This document shows positions 17,970 to 28,700 of a stretch of 64,000 bases of DNA, piece after piece. The stretch is taken from assembly GCA_964599095.1 (NCBI GenBank), contig CAZREB010000003.1, positions 310,001 through 374,000 on the forward strand, in the 5' to 3' direction. The translations under genes were made by a program, and so were the position numbers. The notes under the pieces were generated by a model. The model did not search any database. It worked only from the letters and a program-made list of their open reading frames with translations, and was not told the origin of the DNA. Position 1 is the stretch's first letter. Each line of letters begins with the position of its first letter. The stretch is from SZAS-79 sp964599095. GTDB taxonomy: Bacteria > Pseudomonadota > Gammaproteobacteria > Burkholderiales > SG8-39.

Positions 17970-19277
17970 GTGGAGCGCTTTGCCCGGTCCTTGGTTGCAG
18001 TCGCGCTAGCGGCCGCGATCTTTCCCGCTGCGGGGCGCGATCTCGGGCTCCCCGAGGCCGAGCAACTGGCGGCGAGGGGCAACCGCGACGTGCTGGCGGC
18101 GAGGCGCCTGGCCGAAGCGGCGGGCGCCGGCATCCTGCAGGCCGACGTGCGGCCGAACCCTGTCGTGTCCTACAACGCCTCCGGCATCAGCCGCAATCCG
18201 GGAATCGGCGCCGGAACGATCTATAACAAGCAGGTCGACAGCGTATTTCGCATCGACCAGGTGCTCGAACGGGGCAACAAGCGCGAACTGCGCGTCGATG
18301 CGGCAAGAAACCTCGAACGCGCAGCACAGAACGACGCATCCGACGTCCTGCGCCAGCAGTTGCTCGCCACGCGCAACGCCTACGCGGACCTCCAGCAGGC
18401 GCAGGCGAAGTTCGAGATCCTGACGGCCATGGCCGGGCTGTTCGGCCGCACCCTCGAGGCGGCCCGGACCCGCCTCAAGGCCGGCGACCTCGCCGCGGCC
18501 GATGTGGCGCGAGTCGAGGTCGATTTCGCGCGCGCGCAGAACGACCTGCGGGTTGCGCAGGCCGAGTTGTCGCGCGCGCAGTTTGCGCTCGCTTACCTTG
18601 TGTCCGACGAGGCGGCTGCACCCTCGCTGCGGGCTTCGGACCCCTGGCCGTCCGCCGAATCGCCCGAAACGCGCGAGGCCCGTAACGCGACCGCCGAAAC
18701 GATCGCGCAGCTGGTCGAACGCCGCCCCGACGTCCTCTCGGCCAAGGCCCGCATCGACGCGACCGAGAAATTGCGCGAGCTGGCGCGCAGCCAGCGCATC
18801 CGCGACGTTTCGGTGGGCGCGCAGTTCGAACGCTATCCGGGGACGCTGCCGGTCAACAGCGTGGGCGTCGGCGTATCCGTGCCGTTGCTGATCGGCAACG
18901 ACTACTCGGGCGATATCCAGCGCGCCGAGGTCGATCGTTACGCGGCGCTCGATGCGCTCGAAAAGGCGCGCGCAGTGGCGGTCACGGAGATCTCCCGCGC
19001 CGCTTCCGACCTGCGCGCGGCGGCCGAAAGGCGGGCGCGATATGAAGGCTCGCTCCTGGCCGCGGCCCAGCGCTCGGCGGACGCCGCCGAATTCGCCTTC
19101 CAGCGCGGCGCGACCTCCGTGCTCGAGGTGCTGGATGCGCGGCGCACGCTGCGTTCCGTGCAGCTCGAGGCGCTCGCTGCGCGCACCGAGCATGCCAAGG
19201 CACTGTATGCATGGCGCGCAAGCTTGCAGCCTTCCGACGCCGCGGCGCCGGCAGCAGCGCAGACGCCGGCCAGATAA
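17970..19277 (+). CDS. Outer-membrane efflux protein, TolC/CzcC family
   Basis: 435 aa from a GTG at 17970 (AGGG about 10 nt upstream); TTG starts at 17946 or 17961 are possible. A signal sequence (SLVAVALAAAIFPAAGRDL) is followed by two internally repeated halves of coiled-coil helices ending in beta strands, as in TolC channels: DVRPNPVVSYNASG in the first half, QFERYPGTLPVNSVGVGVSVP in the second (quoted in part as GTLPVNSVGVGVSVPL). Forms the trimeric outer-membrane duct for the adaptor and RND pump encoded next. The second pump at 25742 has no channel of its own and may share this one. Confidence 0.88.
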   Translation: MERFARSLVAVALAAAIFPAAGRDLGLPEAEQLAARGNRDVLAARRLAEAAGAGILQADVRPNPVVSYNASGISRNPGIGAGTIYNKQVDSVFRIDQVLERGNKRELRVDAARNLERAAQNDASDVLRQQLLATRNAYADLQQAQAKFEILTAMAGLFGRTLEAARTRLKAGDLAAADVARVEVDFARAQNDLRVAQAELSRAQFALAYLVSDEAAAPSLRASDPWPSAESPETREARNATAETIAQLVERRPDVLSAKARIDATEKLRELARSQRIRDVSVGAQFERYPGTLPVNSVGVGVSVPLLIGNDYSGDIQRAEVDRYAALDALEKARAVAVTEISRAASDLRAAAERRARYEGSLLAAAQRSADAAEFAFQRGATSVLEVLDARRTLRSVQLEALAARTEHAKALYAWRASLQPSDAAAPAAAQTPAR

Positions 19278-19298
19278 CCCAAGCCCCGAAGAACGACC

Positions 19299-20447
19299 AT
19301 GACGATGCGAGGAACCGGATTGCGGAGCGTGATGCTGGCCGGGTGCCTGGCGGCGGCCCTGGCGGGGTGCGGCGCACCCGCCAAGGAAGAGGCACCGCAC
19401 CACAACTCGAAGGTTGTCCACAACACCATCGAGTTCGCCGCGGGCAGCCCGCAGCTCGCCGCCCTTGTCACCGCCGAGGCGAAGCCGCGAGGCGAGGCGG
19501 TCACGCGCCTGAACGGGCGAATCGTCTGGGACGAAGACCGCACGGTCAGGGTCTTCCCGCCGCTCGCCGGCCGGGTGATCAACATTGCCGCAAAGCTCGG
19601 CGACACGGTGCGCCCCGGGCAGGCGCTGGCGGTCCTGTCCGCACCGGAACTCGGCCAGGCGCAGGCCGATGCGCGCAAGGCCGAGCAGGACCGTGCGCTC
19701 GCCCAGAAGAGCCTTGCCCGGATCCAGGAGTTGAACCAGGCCGGCGTTGCCCCTGCGAAAGACCTCCAGGCGGCCCAGGCCGAACTCGCGCGCACCGAAT
19801 CGGAAGTTGCGCGCACCATGGCGCGCCTGGCGTCGTACGGCGCGCATGCGAGCGCGGTCGACCAGCGCTTCTCATTGCGCACGCCGATCGGCGGCGTGGT
19901 CGTCGAGCGCAATCTCAACCCCGGCCAGGAGCTGCGGCCGGACCAGCCCCCGGAGCGCGCGCCTTTTGTCGTGTCGGACCCGACGCGCCTCTGGTTCGTG
20001 CTCGACGTGGCCGAAGCCGACGTCGGCATCCTGAAGCTGGGCCAGCAGATCGCGCTGCGCTCGCCGCTGCTGGGCGAGGAGACCGTGACGGGGCGGGTCA
20101 CGCATATCGCCGATTCGGTCGATCCGCAGTCACGCACCGTCAAGGTTCGCGGCTCGGTCGAAAACAGGGACCGGCGGCTGAAGGCCGAGATGTTCATCAA
20201 TGCCGAGGCGCGCTCCGGCGCGGCGCCGGGCCTGGTGGTGCCCGCCAAGGCGGTGTACCTGCGCGGCGACCGCAACTTCGTGTTCGTCGAAACCGCCCCG
20301 GGTGCATTCACCCGCCGCCCGGTCATGCTCGGCACCGCTTTCAACGGCTCGCAGGTGATCCTGCAGGGCATCAAGCCGGAGGACAAGGTCGTCGTCGACG
20401 GGGCGTTGCTGCTCCAGCGGATCCTGGCCACGGCCGGCAATCGCTGA
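19299..20447 (+). CDS. RND efflux periplasmic adaptor (CzcB/CusB-like lipoprotein)
   Basis: 382 aa. Signal peptide with a lipobox (AALAGCGAP), so it is probably lipid-anchored in the inner membrane. Membrane-fusion-protein domains in order: barrel-sandwich half (VFPPLAGRVINIAAKLGDTV), alpha-hairpin (about 125-180, Ala/Gln/Glu-rich), return lipoyl half (SLRTPIGGVVVERNLNPGQ, quoted in part), beta-barrel (LWFVLDVAEADVGILK) and membrane-proximal domain. It lies 21 nt after the channel gene and 10 nt before the pump. No His/Met-rich metal-binding tail is seen. Confidence 0.9.
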   Translation: MTMRGTGLRSVMLAGCLAAALAGCGAPAKEEAPHHNSKVVHNTIEFAAGSPQLAALVTAEAKPRGEAVTRLNGRIVWDEDRTVRVFPPLAGRVINIAAKLGDTVRPGQALAVLSAPELGQAQADARKAEQDRALAQKSLARIQELNQAGVAPAKDLQAAQAELARTESEVARTMARLASYGAHASAVDQRFSLRTPIGGVVVERNLNPGQELRPDQPPERAPFVVSDPTRLWFVLDVAEADVGILKLGQQIALRSPLLGEETVTGRVTHIADSVDPQSRTVKVRGSVENRDRRLKAEMFINAEARSGAAPGLVVPAKAVYLRGDRNFVFVETAPGAFTRRPVMLGTAFNGSQVILQGIKPEDKVVVDGALLLQRILATAGNR

Positions 20448-20457
20448 GCCGCACCCC

Positions 20458-23400
20458 GTGATCCGCCGAATCGTCTCGTTTTCGCTCTACCAGCCGCTGT
20501 TCGTCGTGCTGGCGCTGGTGTGCTTCATCGGGGCCGGCATCGCCGCCTTCAATTCGCTGCCGGTGGAAGCGTTTCCCGACGTCACCGACACCCAGGTGAC
20601 CGTGATCACGCTCTACCCGGGGCGCGCGGCCGAGGAGGTCGAAAAGCAGATCACCATCCCGCTCGAAGTCGCCCTGTCCGGCCTGCCGAACGCGGTGCGC
20701 ATGTTCGCGCACACCCAGTTCGGCCTGTCGTTCATCATCCTTACGTTCGACGACAAGGCCAACGGCTATTTCGCCCGCCAGCAGGTCGTCGAGCGATTGC
20801 GCGAGATCGACCTTCCCAGCGGCGTGCAGGCCGAACTCGCGCCCTTTTCCACGGCGGTCGGCGAGATCTACCGCTACCGGATGAAGGGCGAGGGCGTTTC
20901 ACCGACCGACCTGCGCACCTACCAGGACTGGACCGTGCTGCGCCAGTTGAAGCAGGTGCCCGGCGTGGCGGACGTCGTGAGCCTCGGCGGCCTCATCAAG
21001 CAGTACGAAGTGCATCCCGATGCGGCGCGCATGCGCGACTTCAAGGTCACGCTCGCCCAGCTTTCGCAGGCCGTGGAGCGCGGCAATGCGAACGCGGGCG
21101 GCAGCTACGTCGAGCAGGGCCGCCAGCAGTACCTGATCCGCGGCATCGGCCTGTTCACCGGCCCGCAGGACATCGCCGAGGTCGCCGTGGCCGAGAGGAA
21201 CGGCGTGCCCGTGCTGGTGCGCGACGTGGCCACGGTAAGCGTCGGCGCCGTCCCGCGGCAGGGAATCTCGGGCCAGAACGACGAGGACGACGTGGTCACC
21301 GGCGTGGTGCTGATGCGCCGCGGCGAGAATCCGTCGAACGTCCTCAAGGGCGTGCGCGAAAAGATCGCCCTTCTCAATTCGACCGGCCTGCCGCAGGGCG
21401 TGAAGGTCGAGCCGATCTACGACCGCACCTGGCTCATCAGCAAGACGCTGAAGACGGTGTTCACCAACCTGGTGGAGGGTGCCCTGCTGGTGTCGATCGT
21501 GCTCTGGCTGTTCCTCGGCAACCTGCGCGCGGCGGCCATCGTCGCGCTGACCATTCCGCTTGCGCTCCTTGCCACCTTCCTCGGCCTGACCTGGGTGGGC
21601 ATCCCGGCCAACCTGCTGTCGCTCGGGGCGATGGACTTCGGCATCATCGTCGACGGCGCGGTGATCGTGGTCGAGAACGTGTTCAGGAAGCTCTCCGAGG
21701 CGAGCCACGGCAGCAAGGTGATCGAGGAGGGCAGGCGCAAGCACATGATCCTCGAGGCCGCGGTCGAGGTCGGCCGGCCGACGCTCTTTTCGATGCTGAT
21801 CATCATCGCCGCGCATATCCCGATCTTCACGCTGCAGCGCCACGAGGGCCGCATCTTCGCGCCAATGGCTTACTCGGTGGTGTCCGCGCTGGTCGGCGCC
21901 CTCGTGCTGTCGCTTACGCTGGTTCCGCTCCTGTGCTCGGTGATGCTGAGGAAGAACCTTCCCGAGAAGGAGAACTTCCTCGTGCACGCGGCGCGCAGCG
22001 TCTACGAGCCGGCGCTGCACTGGGCCCTCGGCCGCAAGAAGACGGTGCTGCTCGTCGCGCTGCTGGCGATGGCCGGCAGCCTCGCGCTGGTGCCGCGCCT
22101 TGGCACCGAATTCCTGCCCGAGCTGAACGAAGGCGCGGTCTGGGTCAACGTGCAGCTTCCGAACAGCGTGTCGGTCAGCGAATCGCAGGAGATGACGGCC
22201 CGGATCCGGGCCGCGATCCGCCGCTTCCCCGAGGTCGTCGGCGTCACTTCCAAGGCCGGCCGGCCCGAGGACGGCACCGACCCGAAGCTGATCTCGATGG
22301 CCGAGTTCCTCGTCGACCTCAAGCCCGAGGACGAATGGCAACGCAAGATCGAAAAACCGGCGCTGCTCAAGGAAATGGACGAGGCGATCTCGCGCATCCC
22401 CGGCATCAAGCCGACCTTCTCGCAGCCGATCCGCGACAACGTGCTCGAGTCGATCTCGCAGATCGACGGGCAGATCGTGATCAAGGTGTTCGGCGAGGAC
22501 CTCGACGTGCTCGCCGAGCAGGCGCGGGCGGTGCTGAAGAACGTCGAGTCGGTTCCGGGGGTCGCGCGCGCCTTCGTGGACCGCCTGGGCGAGCTGCCGC
22601 AGATCCAGGTCAAGGTCGAGCGGGCCCGCGCCGCGCGCTACGGCCTCAACGTGGCCGACATCCAGGACGTGATCGAGACCGCGCTCGGCGGCAAGGCGGT
22701 GACCCAGATCTGGGAGGGCGAGCGCCGCTTCGCCGTGGCAGTGCGCCTTGCCGAAACCGAGCGCTCGCTCACGCGCATGCAGGGCCTGCTGGTGGCCACG
22801 CCCAACGGGGCCTACGTGCCGCTCTCGGAGGTCGCCACCTTCCGCACCGTGAGCGGCAGCATGAACATCGCGCGCGAAAACGGCCGGCGCGTCTATGCGA
22901 TCGGCGTCTTCATCCGCGGACGCGACATGGGCAGCGTCGTGTCGGACATGCAGGACCGGGTGGCAAAGAACATCCGCCTGCCTGCCGGCTACGAGATCAC
23001 CTGGTCGGGCGAGTTCGAGAACCAGGAGCGGGCGATGGCGCGCCTGTCGGTGATAGTCCCGATCTCGATCCTGATCATCTTCCTGATCCTGTTCGACGCC
23101 TTCAAGTCGTTCCGGAACGCGCTCCTGATCATCGCCAACATCCCGTTCGCGCTGGTCGGCGGCATCTGCGCGCTCTGGGTCACCGGCATCTACCTCTCGG
23201 TGTCGGCGGCCATCGGGTTCATCGCCCTCTTCGGGCAGGCGGTGCTGAACGGCGTGGTCATGGTGACGCTCTTCAACGACCTGCGCCAGCACGGGTCTTC
23301 GCCCGAGGAAGCGGTCATCAAGGGAGCCTTGCTGCGGCTGCGCACGATCCTGATGACCGCGCTGCTGGCGTCCCTCGGCCTGCTGCCAATGGCGCTGTCG

Positions 23401-23568
23401 CACGGTATCGGGGCCGAGACCCAGAAGCCGCTGGCGGTCGTCGTGATCGGCGGGCTGGTGAGCGCAACCCTGCTGACCCTGTTCGTGCTGCCGGTGCTGT
23501 ACGTGATCTTCTCGAAGGCTCGCGGCCGCGTCCGCGGTGCCCACCCTGCGGCGCCCAAGGACGCCTGA
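20458..23568 (+). CDS. Heavy-metal efflux RND pump (CzcA-like)
   Basis: 1036 aa, full length, GTG start. Twelve membrane segments and two large periplasmic loops. The fourth membrane segment reads AMDFGIIVDGAVIVVEN: the DFGxxVDGA proton-relay motif marks the divalent-cation HME branch (Czc/Cnr-type: Zn, Co, Cd, Ni) rather than Cu/Ag pumps. Other conserved parts are EAFPDVTDTQV near the start and the SVSAAIGFIALFGQAV block near 920. Exports metal ions with proton import, together with the adaptor and channel upstream. Metal specificity is not decidable from sequence alone. Confidence 0.92.
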   Translation: MIRRIVSFSLYQPLFVVLALVCFIGAGIAAFNSLPVEAFPDVTDTQVTVITLYPGRAAEEVEKQITIPLEVALSGLPNAVRMFAHTQFGLSFIILTFDDKANGYFARQQVVERLREIDLPSGVQAELAPFSTAVGEIYRYRMKGEGVSPTDLRTYQDWTVLRQLKQVPGVADVVSLGGLIKQYEVHPDAARMRDFKVTLAQLSQAVERGNANAGGSYVEQGRQQYLIRGIGLFTGPQDIAEVAVAERNGVPVLVRDVATVSVGAVPRQGISGQNDEDDVVTGVVLMRRGENPSNVLKGVREKIALLNSTGLPQGVKVEPIYDRTWLISKTLKTVFTNLVEGALLVSIVLWLFLGNLRAAAIVALTIPLALLATFLGLTWVGIPANLLSLGAMDFGIIVDGAVIVVENVFRKLSEASHGSKVIEEGRRKHMILEAAVEVGRPTLFSMLIIIAAHIPIFTLQRHEGRIFAPMAYSVVSALVGALVLSLTLVPLLCSVMLRKNLPEKENFLVHAARSVYEPALHWALGRKKTVLLVALLAMAGSLALVPRLGTEFLPELNEGAVWVNVQLPNSVSVSESQEMTARIRAAIRRFPEVVGVTSKAGRPEDGTDPKLISMAEFLVDLKPEDEWQRKIEKPALLKEMDEAISRIPGIKPTFSQPIRDNVLESISQIDGQIVIKVFGEDLDVLAEQARAVLKNVESVPGVARAFVDRLGELPQIQVKVERARAARYGLNVADIQDVIETALGGKAVTQIWEGERRFAVAVRLAETERSLTRMQGLLVATPNGAYVPLSEVATFRTVSGSMNIARENGRRVYAIGVFIRGRDMGSVVSDMQDRVAKNIRLPAGYEITWSGEFENQERAMARLSVIVPISILIIFLILFDAFKSFRNALLIIANIPFALVGGICALWVTGIYLSVSAAIGFIALFGQAVLNGVVMVTLFNDLRQHGSSPEEAVIKGALLRLRTILMTALLASLGLLPMALSHGIGAETQKPLAVVVIGGLVSATLLTLFVLPVLYVIFSKARGRVRGAHPAAPKDA

Positions 23569-23587
23569 ACCAGACCAAGGAGCCCAC

Positions 23588-24331
23588 ATGGAAAACGAAC
23601 GCCAGGCCGTCCATCCTTCCCGCGCCGCCCATGCGGGCGAGGCTCACCAGTCACGTCTCCTGATCGTCGAGGACGACGGCAGCCTCGCGGCCGGTCTCGC
23701 CCGGGCGCTCGGGCTCGAAGGCCATGCGGTCGAGCACCTCGATTCCGGCGAGCGGGCGCTCGCCCGGATGGCAGAGACGCGCTTCGACCTCGTCGTGCTC
23801 GACATCGGGCTGCCCGGCATCGACGGGTTCGAGGTCCTGCGCCGACTGCGCCTGGCGGGCCATGCGATGCCGGTCCTGGTGCTCACCGCGCGCGACGCGG
23901 TCGGCGACCGGGTGCACGGCCTCGACCTCGGCGCCGACGATTACATGACCAAGCCCTTCGCGTTGCCGGAGCTGGCCGCGCGCGTGCGCGCGCTGATTCG
24001 CCGCGGCCAGGCCGATGCCGGCCCGCGCACATCCCACGGGCCGCTGGAACTCGACCGCGCCGGGCGCCGCGCCTACCTCGCGGGCGTACCGCTGGAACTG
24101 GCCGCGCGCGAATGGGCGGTGCTGCAGATCCTGCTGGAGAAGGTAGAGAAGGTGGTGAGCAAGGAGTCGTTCATCGAATCGCTCACCAACTGGGAAGAGG
24201 ACCTGTCGTCGAACGCGATCGAGGTCTACATCTCCAGGTTGCGTGCAAAGCTCGAGCCGTCGGGAATCCGCATCCGCACGGTTCGCGGCTTCGGCTACAT
24301 GCTCGAGGAGTACCGCGAGCGTACGGCCTGA
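23588..24331 (+). CDS. OmpR/PhoB-family response regulator 1
   Basis: 247 aa. A 22-residue N-terminal extension precedes the receiver domain (LLIVEDDGSLAAGL; phospho-acceptor D72 in VVLDIGLPG; K in YMTKPF), followed by a winged-helix DNA-binding domain ending IRIRTVRGFGYMLEEYRE. AAGGAG 5 nt before the ATG. It follows the pump gene by 19 nt, so it belongs to the efflux operon and probably regulates it. No kinase is adjacent; the only linked kinase is at 33230. Very similar to the regulators at 28896 and 32556. Confidence 0.92.
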   Translation: MENERQAVHPSRAAHAGEAHQSRLLIVEDDGSLAAGLARALGLEGHAVEHLDSGERALARMAETRFDLVVLDIGLPGIDGFEVLRRLRLAGHAMPVLVLTARDAVGDRVHGLDLGADDYMTKPFALPELAARVRALIRRGQADAGPRTSHGPLELDRAGRRAYLAGVPLELAAREWAVLQILLEKVEKVVSKESFIESLTNWEEDLSSNAIEVYISRLRAKLEPSGIRIRTVRGFGYMLEEYRERTA

Positions 24332-24504
24332 GAGCCCGCGGCAAGGAGAGCCCCCACGGAAATTGCGAGGCGGGCGCTGTCGCACGCGCGGCCTCGCCTC
24401 CTCGGCGGTGACGCGCACATTCTCTTGACGCAGGCAAGGCTGCGTGAATGCCGCCGCACGCAGCCTCGAATGCTTGCGCCGGGCTTGCGCACGGGTCAGT
24501 CAAG

Positions 24505-24541
24505 TGCAAGCGCCAATTAAGATTTCTGCAAGTGCGCCAAT
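24505..24541 (+). promoter_or_regulatory. Candidate response-regulator binding site, 22-bp-spaced direct repeat
   Basis: TGCAAGCGCCAATTAAG at 24505 and TGCAAGTGCGCCAATCGAC at 24527: direct copies of TGCAAG exactly 22 bp apart, both followed by GCGCCAAT or CGCCAAT. Two helical turns is the spacing expected for OmpR-family dimers on tandem sites. It lies 39-75 nt before the second adaptor's start. A similar 22-bp arrangement occurs at 29670. Confidence 0.45.
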
Positions 24542-24579
24542 CGACAATTGCGCCTTCCGCTTGTTGCCGGAAGGATGTC

Positions 24580-25728
24580 ATGCGCAGGACCCAGTTGATT
24601 GCCGCCGCAGTGTTGTGCGCGGCGGGATTCGCCGCAGGCGTATGGTGGGGCGAGCGTCGCGAAGCGGCGCCCATCGGCGCCGCTGCGGCCGCTGTCCACG
24701 AGCCCGGCGTGCTGCGATTCGCTGCGGGCGCGCCGCAACTGTCGATGCTGCAAATCCTTGCCGCACCGATGATGCCGGTGCCGCTGGCCGAGCCGCTGAA
24801 CGCCCGCATCGTTTTCGACGAGAGCGCCACCGCGCGGATCGCAAGCCCGGTGGCCGGACGGATCGTCAGCCTGGCGGTGCAGCCGGGCGACGCCGTCAAG
24901 ACCGGGCAGCCGCTGGCAGTCGTCGACGCACCCGACCTCGGATCCGCGCAGGCCGACCTCGCCAAGGCGAACGCCGACGAGCGGCGCAAGTCGCTCGCTT
25001 TCGCGCGCGCGACCGAACTTTTCAAGGGCGAGGTCCTGCCGCGCAAGGACCTCGAGGCGAGCGAGGCGGATTTCGAGCAGGCGCGCGCCGAAACCCGGCG
25101 CGCGGCGCTGCGCCTCGCGAACCTGAACCCGCGCAATGCGCACCTGTCGGGGCAGCGCATGGTGCTGTCCGCACCGCTCGCCGGGATCGTGGCCGAGCGC
25201 AAGGCCAATCCGGCGATGGAAGTCCGTCCCGACCTGCCCGACCCGCTGTTCGTGATCACCGATCTCAGGCGTGTGCAGGTGGTGGTCGACGTGCCCGAGG
25301 CGCACCTCGCAAAGATCGGCGCCGGCCAGCGGATCGGCGTGCAGGTGGACGCCTACCCGGACGAGAGGTTTTCCGGGCGGGTCGAGCGCATCGTGCCGGG
25401 CGTGGACCCGGCCACGCGCCGCGTGCAGGTGCGCTGCTCGGTGGAAAACCCCGATGCCCGGCTGCGCCCGGAAATGTACGCGCGCGCGACGCTTCTGGCC
25501 GACGAGCATCGCACCGCGGTGCGCGTGCCGAACGCGGCGCTGGTCACGCAGGGCGTGCAGCATTTCGTGTTCGTCGAGCGCGAGCCCGGCGTGCTGGTGC
25601 GCAGGCGCGTGGAACTCGCAGTGCAGGACCGTGAATACAGCTACCTTTCGGCCGGGGTTGCGCAGAGCGAGCGCGTGGTGACTTCCGGCGCACTGCTGCT
25701 CGCCTCCGAACTCGCCTCCGGCCAGTAG
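24580..25728 (+). CDS. RND efflux periplasmic adaptor 2
   Basis: 382 aa from the ATG at 24580, which has AAGGA just upstream; longer in-frame readings are not supported. An N-terminal hydrophobic anchor (LIAAAVLCAAGFAAGVWWG) has no lipobox Cys in context, so it is a signal anchor. The core shows the adaptor pattern: RIASPVAGRIVSLAVQPGD, a shorter alpha-hairpin, VLSAPLAGIVAERKANP, VVVDVPEAHLAKIGAGQ and a C-terminal domain. Paired with the pump beginning 13 nt downstream. It diverges from the adaptor at 19299, so the two systems may differ in metal. Confidence 0.88.
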   Translation: MRRTQLIAAAVLCAAGFAAGVWWGERREAAPIGAAAAAVHEPGVLRFAAGAPQLSMLQILAAPMMPVPLAEPLNARIVFDESATARIASPVAGRIVSLAVQPGDAVKTGQPLAVVDAPDLGSAQADLAKANADERRKSLAFARATELFKGEVLPRKDLEASEADFEQARAETRRAALRLANLNPRNAHLSGQRMVLSAPLAGIVAERKANPAMEVRPDLPDPLFVITDLRRVQVVVDVPEAHLAKIGAGQRIGVQVDAYPDERFSGRVERIVPGVDPATRRVQVRCSVENPDARLRPEMYARATLLADEHRTAVRVPNAALVTQGVQHFVFVEREPGVLVRRRVELAVQDREYSYLSAGVAQSERVVTSGALLLASELASGQ

Positions 25729-25741
25729 GCGATCCGGCAAA

Positions 25742-28700
25742 GTGCTCAACCGGCTGGTCACCTTTGCGCTCACGCAGCGCGTGTTCGTGCTGCTGCTTGC
25801 GGCCGCACTGCTGGTGTTTGGCCTGAGGGCGCTCGACGACCTGCCGATCGAGGCGTTTCCCGATGTCCAGGACGTGCAGGTCCAGGTGGTCACGCAATAC
25901 CCCGGCCAGGCGCCCGAGGAAGTCGAGCGCGCGATCAGCCTGCCGATCGAGCGCGAGATGTCCGGCGTGCCGCGCCTCACGCAGCTGCGCTCGGTTTCGA
26001 TCACCGGCCTGTCGGTGGTGACGCTCACCTTCGCCGATCGCACCGACGACTATTTCGCCCGCCAGCAGGTGCTCGAAAAGCTGCAGACCGTGAACCTTCC
26101 CGCCGGCGTGCAGCCCGGCCTCGGGCCGCTGACGACCGCGGTGGGCGAGGTCTATCGATACGTGCTCGACGCGCCTGCCGGAATGCCGGCCACCGACGTG
26201 CGCGCCATCCAGGATTGGCAGGTCCGGCCGGCGCTGCGCATGGTGCCCGGCGTGGCCGACGTAGTTTCCTTCGGCGGCGAGGTGAAGGAATACCAGGTCC
26301 GCGTAAACGCATTTGCGCTGCGCCGCTTCGGCGTAACGCTCGACCAGGTGAGCCAGGCGGTGGGCGCGAATGGCGCCAACGCCGGCGGCGGGCTCCTGCG
26401 CCGCGGCGACGAGGCGCTGGTGGTGCGCTCGATAGGCCTGTTCGCGTCCCTGGAAGACCTGCGCAACACGGTGGTCGCGGCGCGCGGCGGCCGCACTATC
26501 CTGGTCTCCGACGTGGCCGAGGTCGCGATCGGCCCGCGCCCGCAATCCGGCATGGTCGCGTGGAACGAGCGCGACAGCGTGGTCGAGGGCATCGTGCAGA
26601 TGACCAAGGGCAACGACGCGGCCAAGGTCGTCGAGGCGCTCAAGGCCCGGGTCGAGGAGGTGCAGAGGAAGCTGCCGCCCGGCGTGCGCCTGCTGCCGAT
26701 CTATAAGCGCACCGATTTGATAAGCCACACGGTGCACACGGTGGTCGAGAACCTCGCGATCGGCGCGGCGCTCGTGATCGCGATCCTGCTCATCTTCCTG
26801 CGCAACTGGCGCGCCGCCCTGATCGTCGGCGCGGTGATCCCGCTCGCGCTGCTCTTCGCCTTCATCCTGATGGACCTGCGCGGCGTTTCGGCCAACCTGA
26901 TCTCGCTGGGCGCGGTCGATTTCGGGATCATCATCGACAGCGCCGTGGTGCTGGTCGAGGCGCTGATGGTCAAGCTCGCGCTGGCCCGGGACGACGCCGT
27001 CGCCCAGCACCACAATTACGGCCACCGGCTGCACCTGCTCAAGAACACCGTGATCGAGCTGGGCCACCCGATCCTGTTCTCCAAGGCGATCATCATCACC
27101 GCCTTCCTGCCGATCTTCACGTTCCAGCGCGTCGAGGGCAAGATCTTCTCGCCGGTCGCGCTTACGCTCTCGTTCGCGCTTGCCGGCGCGCTGCTCCTCA
27201 CGCTGACGCTGGTGCCGGCGCTGCTGTCGTGGGCGGTGCGCGGCGACGGCATGGCCGAGAAGCACGTCGCATGGCTCGACCGCCTGCAGCGCCGCTACCG
27301 CGCGCTCCTCGACTACACCATCGGCCACGCCGGCACGATAGGCGCCGGATCGCTCGTCGTGCTCGCGGTATCGCTTGCCGCTTCGCCGCTGCTGGGCACC
27401 GAGTTCCTGCCCAAGCTCGACGAAGGCAACATCTGGCTGACGATCACGCTGCCGTCGGCCACCGCGCTGGACAAGACAAAGGAGGTCGAGCGCGGGGTGC
27501 GCGCGATCCTCAAGTCGTATCCCGAGGTGAAGCAGGTGATCACGCAGGTCGGTCGCCCGGACGACGGTACCGACCCCAAGGGCCCGAACAACCTCGAGAT
27601 CCTCGCCGACCTGCAGCCGCGCTCGACCTGGCGGTTCGCGGACAAGGACGCGCTGGTGGCCGACATGGCGGCCAAGATCCACGCCACGCCCGGCCTGCCG
27701 ACCAACTTCTCGCAGGTGATCCAGGACAACGTGGAAGAAGCCTTGTCGGGCGCGAAGGGCGAAATCGTGGTCAAGGTGTTTGGTCCGGACCTCGCGATCC
27801 TCGAAGACCTCGCCTCGCGCGCGGTGGAAGTGCTCACCGTGATTCCCGGCGCCATCGACGTGGCCGCGATCAAGATCGGCGGGCAGAGCGAGGTCGACAT
27901 CACGCTCGACCGCGGGCGCCTCGCGCGGCTGGGCATCTCGGTCGGCGACGCCAACGCGATGGTGCAGACCGCGCTCGCCGGCAGCGCCGTGAACGCTTTC
28001 TACGAGGGCGATCGCCGGTTCGATGTCACGGTGCGCCTCGCCAAGCCCTACCGCGACGCGGTGGACGACATCGCCAACCTGCAGGTTCCCCTGCCGGCGT
28101 CGGCCAATGCGCCGGCCGGCGGGACGATCAACCTTTCGGAAATCGCCCGCGTCGAAGTGCGCCAGGGCGCGGCGCGAGTGACCCGGGAAGCCGGCGGCCG
28201 CAGCGTAGCGATCAAGATCAATCTCGTGAACCGCGACCAGGGCGGCTTCGTGGCCGAGGCGCAGGCGAAGGTCGCCGAGGCGGTCAAGCTGCCGCCGGGG
28301 TATGCGCTCACCTGGGGCGGGCAGTTCGAGAACCAGCAGCGCGCCGCCAAGCGCCTGCGCGTCATCGTGCCGGTTTCGGCGCTGGCGATCTTCGCGCTGC
28401 TGTTCTGGGCCTTCCGCTCGGTGCGCCAGTCCCTGCTCGTGCTTGCAATGGTCCCGTTCACGCTGATCGGCGGCATCGCGGGCCTGGGCCTTGCCGGCCT
28501 GCATTTGTCGGTCTCGGCCGCGGTCGGGTTCATCGCGGTGGCCGGCATCTCGGTGCAGAACGGGGTGATCATGGTCGAGCACATCCTCGAGCGGATCCAG
28601 AACGGCGCACCCGTGTCCGCGGCCACGGTCGACGGGGCCGCGCAGCGATTGCGCCCGGTGCTGATGACCGCACTGATGGCCGGCCTCGGCCTGCTGCCCG